DNA from: JAGIBJ01 sp047604965
GTDB taxonomy: Bacteria > Actinomycetota > Thermoleophilia > Solirubrobacterales > Solirubrobacteraceae
Direction: 5' to 3'
NCBI GenBank assembly: GCA_047604965.1
Contig: JASGGQ010000148.1
Coordinates: 1-6,186, forward strand
DNA: 6,186 nucleotides
The translations under genes were made by a program, and so were the position numbers. The notes under the pieces are model-generated. The model was not told where the DNA came from. It ran no database searches and was given only the letters and a program-made list of their open reading frames with translations. Shown piece after piece: positions 1-6,186 of this stretch (position 1 is its first letter; each line of letters starts with the position of its first letter).

Positions 1-175
1 GCTCGCCAAGCTCGTCGAGAACATCCAGGCGGTGCTCGCGGGCACCGCCTCGGCGCCGGTCACGCCGGTGCCGAACCACTACCTGCAGAAGAAGGAACAG
101 GTCTCCTGGCTCAATCCGAACGAGGATCCGCAGATCGAGCTCGATGGCAACCTGCTCGCCCTCTACGGCCTCTGA
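1..175 (+). CDS. C-terminal end of an unrecognised protein (5' end outside window)
   Basis: An open frame read from base 2 runs 57 codons to a TGA at 173-175 with strongly GC-ended codons, so it is almost certainly the end of a real gene. The visible tail starts with a short helical stretch (LAKLVENIQAVLAG), passes a proline-rich turn (APVTPVPNHY) and ends in a polar segment with WLNPNEDP followed by a hydrophobic close (LLALYGL). There are no membrane segments, cysteines or recognisable catalytic motifs in this part. I do not recognise the family from the tail alone and assign no function. It converges on the HEAT-repeat relic on the other strand, whose reading frame runs into this gene's last bases. 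Confidence 0.75.
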   Translation, partial: LAKLVENIQAVLAGTASAPVTPVPNHYLQKKEQVSWLNPNEDPQIELDGNLLALYGL

Positions 176-179
176 TCGC

Positions 180-536
180 CCGGCGGCGTCGCGTGAGATC
201 GGGGGAGTTGAGGGCGTCGGCCAGCGCTGGGACCGCCTCGTCACCCGCGCGGGCCAGCGCCCAGTAGAGGGCTCTCGCGACCGACGGATGCGGTTCGTCC
301 AACGCTGCCGTGACCGGTGCCGTCACCTCGCGTCGACCGACGTCCGGCAGCGATAGCGCGAGCGTTTGGCGGGTTGAAGGGCTGGCCGCGTCGAACGCCT
401 CCCGCGTCGCCCACAACCCCAGGAACCACACGCCCTCCGCGCCCGTCCGGTCCCGAAGCTAGCCGCGGACGATCGCATGGATCCGTGCAGGAGGTACGCC
501 GATTGCCAAGGCCAGGCCAGACACACACACAGCGGC
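180..536 (-). pseudogene. HEAT-repeat protein relic with in-frame amber codon
   Basis: The minus strand encodes a HEAT/PBS-lyase-like repeat unit: a helix with PVTAALDEPHPSVARAL followed by YWALARAGDEAVPALADAL, ending near base 198. The longest open stretch begins with a GTG at 431. The same frame continues sensibly upstream of it (VPPARIHAIVRG, then a TAG at 459-461, then LRDRTGAEG), so the TAG appears to interrupt what was once one protein. A single G-to-A change from TGG would explain it. Downstream, the frame runs antisense into the end of the neighbouring gene and loses repeat character (arginine-rich nonsense). Upstream it fades into an AC dinucleotide run (521-531) and the FKBP start region. 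HEAT repeats usually form protein-binding solenoids, but here only about one and a half units remain. The alternative is a short functional protein from the 431 GTG, which I consider less likely. Boundaries are approximate. Confidence 0.55.
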
Positions 537-552
537 TGACGGAGGCGTCCGT

Positions 553-558
553 TAGCGT
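553..558 (+). promoter_or_regulatory. Candidate -10 element of a leaderless FKBP promoter
   Basis: TAGCGT fits the actinobacterial TANNNT -10 pattern and ends 8 bases before the FKBP ATG, so transcription would begin at or next to the start codon. No Shine-Dalgarno sequence lies at a useful distance: the only GGAGG is at 541-545, about 21 bases upstream. I see no good -35 hexamer. Confidence 0.4.
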
Positions 559-566
559 GCGCGGGC

Positions 567-947
567 ATGAGCACCGCTGAGAAGCCCGTCGTCGAGATCC
601 CCGAGGGCCAGGCCGCCCCGGCCGAGCTGCTGATCGAGGATGTGGTCGTCGGCGACGGTGACGAGGCCACCCCAGGGCATGCCGTCGACGTCCACTACGT
701 CGGCGTCTCCCACGCCACCGGCAAGCAGTTCGACGCCAGCTGGGACCGCGGCGCGCCGTTTACCTTCGCGCTCGGCAAGGGCCAGGTCATCGCCGGATGG
801 GATCAAGGCGTCGCGGGCATGAAGGTCGGCGGTCGCCGCCGCCTCACCATCCCGCCGCACATGGCGTACGGCAAGCATGGAGCCGGCGGCGTCATCGGCC
901 CCGACGAGACGCTCGTTTTCGTTGTGGACCTGCTGGGCATCCGGTAG
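567..947 (+). CDS. FKBP-type peptidyl-prolyl cis-trans isomerase
   Basis: This is a 126-residue single-domain FKBP that would catalyse cis-trans isomerisation of peptide bonds preceding proline and assist protein folding. After a flexible N-terminus of about 20 residues the FKBP fold spans roughly 21-126. The pocket residues known from FKBP12 can all be matched: Tyr44 (VHYVG), Phe55-Asp56 (QFDAS), Arg61, Phe67, Val74-Ile75 and Trp78 (QVIAGWDQG), Tyr101 (MAYG), Ile110 (GVIGP) and Phe118 (LVFVVDLL). The protein therefore looks catalytically intact. There is no signal peptide, lipobox or membrane helix, so it should be cytosolic, unlike the longer secreted or lipoprotein FKBPs of many bacteria. 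It has no co-directional partner: a pseudogene lies to the left and a gene-poor stretch to the right. The ATG at 567 is chosen because the fold starts soon after it and a -10 element lies at leaderless distance. Confidence 0.95.
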   Translation: MSTAEKPVVEIPEGQAAPAELLIEDVVVGDGDEATPGHAVDVHYVGVSHATGKQFDASWDRGAPFTFALGKGQVIAGWDQGVAGMKVGGRRRLTIPPHMAYGKHGAGGVIGPDETLVFVVDLLGIR

Positions 948-989
948 CTGGAGGTCGCTGCCCTTCATGCCGTTGCTAGCGCAGCGCTG

Positions 990-1009
990 GCGTCGGCGAT
1001 CCGCGACGC
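990..1009 (+). terminator. Weak hairpin downstream of FKBP, possible terminator
   Basis: GCGTCG (990-995) pairs with CGACGC (1004-1009) across an 8-base loop, 43 bases after the FKBP stop. There is no T-tract, so it would only be a terminator in the loose sense used for GC-rich genomes. It may equally be a chance pairing. Confidence 0.2.
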
Positions 1010-1212
1010 GCGCCCACGGTTCGGCGATCGCGGCCTCACGTGCATCGAAGAGCGTCGAGAGCAGCCCCAGCAGTCGGCCTGCTCGTCCCATCCCCGTGCA
1101 CTTGCCCGGTAGAGATCCGGCCATCTGCCCAAGAGAACGCCGTCCATTTCCGCTGGCCTTGCTCGGACCGTAGCGGCGCGACGAATGGCGGATAGCCGGC
1201 AGCTCGCCGGGG

Positions 1213-1246
1213 CCGTAGCCGCCCGCCCTCAGCCGGCGATCTCCGC
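1213..1246 (-). repeat. Copy of the ABC-F gene 3' end (left copy flanking Fic)
   Basis: Bases 1220-1246 are identical over 27 positions to 2617-2643, which cover the last codons and stop of the ABC-F gene. On the minus strand both copies read Ala-Glu-Ile-Ala-Gly-stop. The match continues outward as CCGTAGC at 1213-1219, equivalent to 2606-2612, with a 4-base length difference. The two copies are direct repeats and bracket the Fic gene. Confidence 0.85.
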
Positions 1247-1274
1247 GTCGCCGCTCACCGCCGGACAGCTCACG
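1247..1274 (-). pseudogene. Fragment resembling ABC-F signature-motif coding sequence
   Basis: By hand alignment, 25 of 28 bases match 3186-3213 of the ABC-F gene, the segment encoding the second signature motif (ELSGGERRR). The minus-strand reading here also gives LSGGERRR in one frame. It sits in the same orientation and order, directly upstream of the copied gene end at 1213-1246, with the roughly 560 bases between them in the intact gene missing. The junction shifts the frame by one. The Fic stop codon (1270-1272) lies inside this fragment. Signature-motif DNA in GC-rich genomes is repetitive, and a 17-base exact match to the first signature region (4034-4050) also exists, so the exact parent segment is uncertain. 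Confidence 0.5.
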
Positions 1275-2553
1275 TCTGGTGCGGTGCGCGCGCCGGGGCG
1301 GGCCGAGTCGGCGGGGAGTGGCGCGTATCAGCGTCGGGGCTTGCCAGCTGGCGTTCGAGGGCGTTGAACGCAGAGATGAGCGCGGGGGCCTCGAAGATCC
1401 GGTTGCGCTGACCGGACGTGGTCTGCTTCACAATCCCAGCTTCGGTGAGTACGCGGAGTGCTTCGTTGGCCGCCTGCTTGCTGCGGCTGGTGAGACGTGC
1501 TGCGGTTTCGACCGACAGCACCGGTGCGGCTGCGAGCTGGTCGATCAGCAGTGAAGCGGTTGCGTCGGCGCGCAGGCCAGGCAGCTGCTCGCGCCATCGC
1601 GCCTGGATGCGCTCGACGGTCGTTTGGAACGCGCGGGCGTCGCCAACGGCACGAACGGTCGCGGCGGCAAACGTGCCGATCCAGTTATCCCACGCGTCGT
1701 CCATCACGGCGCCGCTTGACTGCGGTGCGGTGCGGGTTGCGCTGAGTCCGTCTACGTACTCGTCGGCGCGGGTTGCCAGAACGAGGGAGATCGGTGCGAG
1801 AGTCTGTCTGCAGAGTCCGCGGCGGCGAAGCACCATGTGGATCAGCGCGCGGCCGGTGCGTCCGTTGCCGTCGGCGAAGGGATGCAGGGTCTCGAACTGC
1901 GCGTGGGAGATCGCCGCCTGTGCGACGGGTGGCAGGTGATCGTCGTTGATGAAGGCGACGAGGTCGTCGAGGAGGGCAGGGAGACGGTCCGGCGGTGGCG
2001 GGATAAACGACGCGTTGCACGGGTTGTACGCAGAGCCGCCGATCCAGTTCTGCTCGATCCGAACGACGCCCGCATGCGAGGCGAGGCGCGTGCCTGCGAG
2101 AAGAAGGCGGTGCGTTTGCAGGAGGGTGCTGAGCGTGATCTGCGTCCCAGCTTCGACCTGGTCGCAGGCGAACGCCATCGCATCGATGTTCGCGATGATC
2201 TCCGTCGCAGAGACATCGGTCGGTGCTTGGCCGGCTGCGGCAGCCGCTTGCGCATGCAGCAGACGGCGTCCGCCGATCTGCAGCCCTTCGATTCGTGATG
2301 ACGAGACGGACTCAGCCCGCAGCAGGAGGCGTGCCAGTGCCTCGGAGCTGGTGAGCGATCGTGCACTTGCGTCAAGTCGTGCGAGGGCTTGCTCGGCGTC
2401 AGCGACATCGGCGGCGACATCTCCGGCAAATCGCCAGCGGCGGCCGCAGAGAGGGTCTGGGACGTAGGCCTGGTACGTGCAGCCTTGGCGTTGGCGGCGC
2501 GATAGTCCTGACTCAAAGCGCGGAGTCCAGCGTGCGTTGATCAGCTCCGGCAT
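1270..2553 (-). CDS. Fic-family protein, self-inhibited type, with C-terminal winged helix
   Basis: A 427-residue Fic protein. The family typically transfers AMP from ATP to hydroxyl side chains of target proteins. Residues 1-60 form the usual N-terminal segment (YQAYVPDPL at 27-35). SSRIEG at 85-90 fits the inhibitory helix pattern [S/T]xxxE[G/N], placed N-terminal to the Fic core as in class II enzymes, with Glu89 as the expected blocking residue. The target-docking flap region is at 168-187. The catalytic motif HPFADGNGRTGR is at 224-235, with catalytic His224, acidic Asp228 and the anion-binding glycines and arginine intact. A winged helix-turn-helix follows at about 332-396, then a proline-rich tail of 20 or so residues. 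The ATG at 2553 is the only plausible start. The gene lies 72 bases behind the ABC-F gene on the same strand, but its own palindromic start region suggests separate control. Its codons are looser than its neighbours' (14 of the first 45 end in A or T). Targets are unknown. No antitoxin gene is visible, consistent with built-in inhibition. Confidence 0.92.
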   Translation of the reverse strand: MPELINARWTPRFESGLSRRQRQGCTYQAYVPDPLCGRRWRFAGDVAADVADAEQALARLDASARSLTSSEALARLLLRAESVSSSRIEGLQIGGRRLLHAQAAAAAGQAPTDVSATEIIANIDAMAFACDQVEAGTQITLSTLLQTHRLLLAGTRLASHAGVVRIEQNWIGGSAYNPCNASFIPPPPDRLPALLDDLVAFINDDHLPPVAQAAISHAQFETLHPFADGNGRTGRALIHMVLRRRGLCRQTLAPISLVLATRADEYVDGLSATRTAPQSSGAVMDDAWDNWIGTFAAATVRAVGDARAFQTTVERIQARWREQLPGLRADATASLLIDQLAAAPVLSVETAARLTSRSKQAANEALRVLTEAGIVKQTTSGQRNRIFEAPALISAFNALERQLASPDADTRHSPPTRPAPARAPHQT

Positions 2554-2584
2554 ATAGTCAAGGGTATCCCATAACCTTGACTAT
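2554..2584 (-). promoter_or_regulatory. Near-perfect palindrome abutting the Fic start (candidate operator)
   Basis: ATAGTCAAGG (2554-2563) is exactly mirrored by CCTTGACTAT (2575-2584). Inside, TAT (2565-2567) mirrors ATA (2571-2573) around a CCC centre. Thirteen of 14 pairs match, the exception being 2564/2574. It starts immediately next to the Fic ATG (2551-2553) and is strikingly AT-rich for this genome. It would cover the putative -10 and transcription start, the ideal place for a repressor. The winged helix in Fic itself is an obvious candidate ligand, but that is inference. As RNA it could also fold into a hairpin ending ABC-F transcription. Confidence 0.7.
2561..2566 (-). promoter_or_regulatory. 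Candidate -10 element for Fic, inside the palindrome
   Basis: On the minus strand TACCCT fits TANNNT and ends 7 bases before the Fic ATG. This matches the leaderless spacing seen at FKBP and the MFS gene. No Shine-Dalgarno sequence precedes the ATG, and no convincing -35 hexamer is present. Confidence 0.35.
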
Positions 2585-2605
2585 GGGAGCGACGTCGTCT
2601 GGGTT

Positions 2606-2625
2606 CCGTAGCGGCGCGCCCGCCC

Positions 2626-2643
<18 letters not shown>
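2606..2643 (-). repeat. ABC-F gene 3' end, right copy of the repeat flanking Fic
   Basis: This segment overlaps the last five codons and TGA (2626-2628) of the intact ABC-F gene and about 20 bases beyond. Bases 2617-2643 are identical to 1220-1246. The outer part CCGTAGCGGCGCG (2606-2618) also recurs exactly at 1168-1180. This is the presumed parent of the left copy. Confidence 0.85.
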
Positions 2644-4458
<1,815 letters not shown>

Positions 4459-4466
4459 CCTGCCAC

Positions 4467-4478
4467 GAACCGCCGTTC
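4467..4478. promoter_or_regulatory. GAAC-N4-GTTC palindrome beside the ABC-F start
   Basis: GAAC CGCC GTTC lies 8 bases upstream of the ABC-F ATG. The half-sites and spacing equal the core of Gram-positive LexA (SOS) boxes, although the centre is more GC-rich than usual. A second identical-pattern site stands beside the MFS start. No regulator gene is in the window, so the bound protein is unknown. Confidence 0.45.
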
Positions 4479-4527
4479 TGCACTGCGTACGCCTGCCGGA
4501 TGCCGGCCAGCGCAGTGCAGAACGGCG
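4471..4527. promoter_or_regulatory. Perfect 17-bp inverted repeat in the divergent ABC-F/MFS region
   Basis: The left arm 4471-4487 (CGCCGTTCTGCACTGCG) is the exact reverse complement of 4511-4527. The arms are separated by 23 bases that themselves hold a small hairpin: GCCGG at 4495-4499 pairs with CCGGC at 4503-4507. The structure could be a dimeric operator shared by both genes. It could also form an RNA hairpin in the ABC-F leader, where attenuation is known for some antibiotic-resistance ABC-F genes. The left arm shares its GTTC with the neighbouring GAAC-N4-GTTC site. Confidence 0.65.
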
Positions 4528-4564
4528 AAGGGGGAGCGGGTGCGTGTGAGCTATTCACAGAAAG

Positions 4565-4576
4565 GAACGCCCGTTC
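4565..4576. promoter_or_regulatory. GAAC-N4-GTTC palindrome beside the MFS start
   Basis: GAAC GCCC GTTC is extended by one more matched pair on each side (GGAACG and CGTTCC, 4564-4577). It lies 18 bases upstream of the MFS ATG and just before the candidate -10 element, a good position for repression. It repeats the pattern found at 4467-4478 beside the divergent gene. Confidence 0.45.
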
Positions 4577-4581
4577 CGCAC

Positions 4582-4587
4582 TAGACC
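4582..4587 (+). promoter_or_regulatory. Candidate -10 element of the MFS gene
   Basis: TAGACC resembles the TANNNT -10 pattern (last base C, not T) and ends 7 bases before the ATG at 4595. That is consistent with leaderless transcription. No Shine-Dalgarno sequence is visible in front of the ATG. Confidence 0.3.
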
Positions 4588-4594
4588 GTTGGGT

Positions 4595-5839
4595 ATGGCT
4601 TCACCCACCCTCACCGGCCAACGGGCGCTGCGCGGTGGCCAGCCGACCGCCGTCTGGTCGGTCCTCGCGGCCTCGGTCGTCGCGTTCATGGGCATCGGCC
4701 TGGTCGACCCGATCCTGCCGGTGATCGGCAAGGGCCTGGACGCCAGCCACTCCCAGATCGAGCTGCTGTTCACCAGCTACTTCCTGATCATCGGCCTCTC
4801 CAACCTGCTCACCGGCTGGGTGTCGTCGCGCCTGGGGGAGAAGCGCACGCTGCTGACCGGGCTGGCGCTCGTGATCGTCTTCGCCGCGCTGGCCGGCCAG
4901 TCGGGCTCGGTCAAGGAGGTCGTGCTCTACCGCGCCGGCTGGGGCCTGGGGATCGCGCTGTTCATCTCGACCTCGATGTCGGTGATCATCGGTCACGCCA
5001 ACGGCGGGCAGCAGCGGGCGGTGACGCTGTTTGAGTCGGCGCTTGGCATCGGCATCTCCGCTGGCCCGCTGCTTGGCGCGTTGCTGGGTGCCGAGAGCTG
5101 GCGGGCGCCGTTCTTCGGCGTCGCGGTGCTGATGGGCGTCGCGTTCGTCGTCGTCGCGCTGAGCGTGCCGGGCACGCCGCCCCCGCCGGCCAGTGAACGC
5201 ACCCGCCTCTCGGAGCCGATCCGCGCCCTCAGCCATCGCGGCCTGGCGACGGCGTCGATCGTCGCGCTGCTGTGGAACTTCGGCTTCTTCACGCTGCTGG
5301 CCTACACGCCGCTGCTGCTGGATCTCGGCGTCTACCAGCTGGGCGCCGTCTTCTTCGTGTGGGGCGTGCTCGTCGCGATCGCCGCGGTGTTCGTGGCGCC
5401 GGCGTTGCTGCGCCGCCGCCAGGCGTTGCCGCTGCTGGCCGTGATGCTCGTGGTGATCATCGCGATCCTGCTGACGATCGGGCTCTGGGCCGGTCATCAC
5501 GCCGTCCTGATCCCGGCGATCATCCTCTCGGGTCTGCCGCTGGGCGTCGGCAACTCGCTGCTCTCGAACCTGCTGTTCGGCGTCTCGCACACCGATCCGG
5601 CCGACGCCGCCGCGGCGACGAACTTCATCCGCTTCACCGGCGGCGCGATCGCGCCGTTCCTGGCCGGCACGCTCTCCGAGCAGGTCGGCGCGTCGGCGTC
5701 GCTGTACGTGGCCTCGGCCGCCGTGGCCGCCGCGCTCGTCGTCCTGCTTGGTGCGCGCGGCATCCTCGGCCCGGCCGGCCCACCGCCGGCGATGGCGGCC
5801 AGTGGCGAGGAGCAGCCCGGCGAGCTGGCCGCGGCCTGA
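4595..5839 (+). CDS. MFS transporter, 12-helix drug:proton antiporter type
   Basis: A 414-residue integral membrane permease with about 12 hydrophobic segments in two halves, split by a hydrophilic loop (PGTPPPPASERTRLSEP, around residues 189-206). The N-half carries the major-facilitator hallmarks. TM1 has GLVDPILP (35-42). The loop 2-3 motif A, GWVSSRLGEKR, runs 74-84 with the Arg-Gly-basic pattern. TM4 contains YRAGWGLG. TM5 holds the antiporter motif C, GIGISAGPLLGALLG, typical of drug exporters. It probably expels a small hydrophobic compound using the proton gradient; the substrate cannot be read from sequence. The C-terminal tail is soluble and Ala/Pro/Gly-rich. The ATG at 4595 is preferred over a TTG at 4589 because of the -10 spacing, and the first helix starts about 20 residues later either way. 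It is transcribed divergently from the ABC-F gene, and the intervening palindromes suggest joint control. Confidence 0.92.
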   Translation: MASPTLTGQRALRGGQPTAVWSVLAASVVAFMGIGLVDPILPVIGKGLDASHSQIELLFTSYFLIIGLSNLLTGWVSSRLGEKRTLLTGLALVIVFAALAGQSGSVKEVVLYRAGWGLGIALFISTSMSVIIGHANGGQQRAVTLFESALGIGISAGPLLGALLGAESWRAPFFGVAVLMGVAFVVVALSVPGTPPPPASERTRLSEPIRALSHRGLATASIVALLWNFGFFTLLAYTPLLLDLGVYQLGAVFFVWGVLVAIAAVFVAPALLRRRQALPLLAVMLVVIIAILLTIGLWAGHHAVLIPAIILSGLPLGVGNSLLSNLLFGVSHTDPADAAAATNFIRFTGGAIAPFLAGTLSEQVGASASLYVASAAVAAALVVLLGARGILGPAGPPPAMAASGEEQPGELAAA

Positions 5840-5863
5840 GTACGGCGCGGACGTCCCGTGCAG

Positions 5864-5907
5864 GCCCGGCGCACGGCGGCCCGGCGCACGGCGGCCGGGC
5901 GATGGCG
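5864..5907 (+). repeat. Tandem 15-bp repeat, about 2.9 copies
   Basis: GCCCGGCGCACGGCG occurs at 5864-5878 and again exactly at 5879-5893. A third, degenerate unit (GCCGGGCGATGGCG) ends at 5907. It starts 25 bases after the MFS stop and lies outside any convincing gene. Confidence 0.8.
5879..5900 (+). terminator. Candidate hairpin terminator of the MFS transcript
   Basis: GCCCGGC (5879-5885) pairs perfectly with GCCGGGC (5894-5900) across an 8-base loop. The first repeat unit (5864-5870) offers an alternative left arm. There is no T-tract, as is common in very GC-rich genomes. The position after the MFS stop and before the next promoter fits a terminator. Confidence 0.4.
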
Positions 5908-5971
5908 CCCACTTGGCCGCCATCCGCCGAGCGAGCGTCCAGCCGGCGTTCCCGGTGGGCGATCCGTGAAT

Positions 5972-5977
5972 TAGGGT
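5972..5977 (+). promoter_or_regulatory. Candidate -10 element upstream of the LuxR-type gene
   Basis: TAGGGT fits TANNNT in a locally AT-richer spot (GTGAATTAGGGT). Transcription would start near 5984-5986, which places the first base at or beside a GTG codon and gives the ATG at 6004 a leader of about 20 bases. Two GTGAC copies (5976-5980 and 5984-5988) lie across the start. Confidence 0.35.
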
Positions 5978-5983
5978 GACGCC

Positions 5984-6010
5984 GTGACCCCGGGTCGTGG
6001 GACATGCTGA
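5984..6010 (+). CDS. Possible leaderless 8-codon upstream ORF overlapping the LuxR-type start
   Basis: A GTG six bases after the candidate -10 opens a frame reading VTPGRGTC and stopping at TGA 6008-6010, overlapping the ATG at 6004 in another frame. If transcription begins at the GTG, ribosomes could translate this peptide and either block or re-initiate at the downstream gene. No coding signature can be judged at this length, and chance occurrence is quite possible. Confidence 0.2.
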   Translation: MTPGRGTC

Positions 6011-6186
6011 GCGCCGGGCAGTACGCCGCCGCGCTGGACTGCGTCGGCGAGATCCACGACGCGTCGACGCTCGACGAGCTGCGCGAGGCGCTGCTGCCGG
6101 CGCTGCAGCGCGTGGTCCCGTCGCAGTGGGCGTCGTACAACGAGGTGCCCGTCGACGGGTCGACGCCGGTGGCGATCATGCTCCAC
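6004..6186 (+). CDS. N-terminus of a probable LuxR-family transcriptional regulator (3' end outside window)
   Basis: Sixty-one codons are visible from the ATG at 6004, the first in-frame start after a TGA at 5977-5979. The codons are almost entirely GC-ended. The pattern is a helix with VGEIHDASTLDELREALLPALQ, then a loop with VVPSQWASYNEV, then a short strand. In actinobacteria this arrangement is typical of the sensor-like N-terminal domain of single-protein regulators that end in a LuxR-type helix-turn-helix. The DNA-binding part lies beyond the window, so the call rests on resemblance of the N-terminal domain only. No signal peptide or membrane segment is present. A weak GTGGGA shortly before the ATG may serve as ribosome binding site. 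Confidence 0.5.
   Translation, partial: MLSAGQYAAALDCVGEIHDASTLDELREALLPALQRVVPSQWASYNEVPVDGSTPVAIMLH

Larger units (their letters stand above)
948..1269. other. Gene-poor stretch between FKBP and Fic
   Basis: This stretch of about 320 bases separates the FKBP stop from the convergent Fic stop. No frame gives a protein I believe in. A minus-strand frame at about 975-1124 reads as a helix-like segment (RAGRLLGLLSTLFDAREA) but has no recognisable fold and runs antisense into the FKBP gene. The stretch contains a weak hairpin near 990-1009. At its right end it carries sequence copied from the ABC-F gene end. The 13-mer CCGTAGCGGCGCG at 1168-1180 also occurs at 2606-2618, just beyond the ABC-F stop. 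Confidence 0.6.

Noticed and set aside
521..531. AC dinucleotide run as a functional repeat
   Set aside because: Only five and a half units, too short to call a microsatellite of note. It probably just marks the degraded end of the HEAT relic.
552..1124. Minus-strand frame of 190 codons covering the FKBP gene and the stretch beyond
   Set aside because: It is mostly antisense to a certain FKBP gene. The remaining part reads as a plausible helix but shows no recognisable family, and I see no promoter or ribosome binding site for it.
2606..2625. GGCGCGCC palindrome after the ABC-F stop as a terminator
   Set aside because: An 8-bp self-complementary site has no loop, and no T-tract follows. It is ordinary for this base composition.
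5864..5900. Short CRISPR array
   Set aside because: The repeats are directly adjacent with no spacers and no cas genes are nearby; this is a simple tandem repeat.
4601..5923. Long minus-strand open frame (440 codons) antisense to the MFS gene
   Set aside because: Its translation is Arg/Asp/Gln/His-rich noise without domains. The plus strand gives a clear 12-helix transporter.
5634..6179. Minus-strand frame opposite the LuxR-type start
   Set aside because: It is antisense to the MFS end and to the LuxR-like N-terminus. The Arg/Ala/Pro-rich reading fits no protein family.

Overview
The window is very GC-rich. Its housekeeping-type genes end almost every codon in G or C, and several start codons sit 6-8 bases after a TANNNT-like -10 element, as in leaderless actinobacterial genes. 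I infer a high-GC actinobacterium. The ABC-F, FKBP and LuxR-type sequences remind me of the Thermoleophilia/Solirubrobacterales side, but I cannot prove that from the sequence. There is no transposase, integrase, CRISPR array, tRNA or rRNA that I can see.

Layout from left to right: (1) the last 57 codons of an unrecognised plus-strand gene (1-175). (2) A minus-strand relic of a HEAT-repeat protein, broken by an amber codon and cut at both ends (about 180-536). (3) A small cytosolic FKBP-type peptidyl-prolyl isomerase (567-947, +). (4) A stretch of about 320 bases with no convincing gene, whose right end carries fragments of the ABC-F gene found further along. (5) A Fic-family AMPylase-type protein with its own inhibitory motif and a C-terminal winged helix (1270-2553, -), with a near-perfect 31-bp palindrome touching its start codon. 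(6) A Uup-like ABC-F ATPase (2626-4458, -). (7) A 136-bp divergent control region. (8) A 12-helix MFS drug-exporter-type permease (4595-5839, +). (9) A tandem-repeat hairpin and the first 61 codons of a probable LuxR-family regulator (6004 to the window end, +).

Two places stand out. First, the Fic gene is bracketed by two exact 27-bp copies of the ABC-F 3' end, and a further 28 bases at its stop codon resemble the ABC-F signature-motif coding sequence. Together with its looser codon use, this looks like a gene that arrived by recombination next to a duplicated and then deleted ABC-F tail. Second, the ABC-F/MFS divergent region holds two GAAC-N4-GTTC palindromes, one beside each start, plus a perfect 17-bp inverted repeat. 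That suggests the two genes, a ribosome-associated ATPase and an efflux pump, share one switch, possibly LexA-like or stress-linked. No complete new multi-gene system is visible. The interest lies in the regulatory DNA and the recombination scar.
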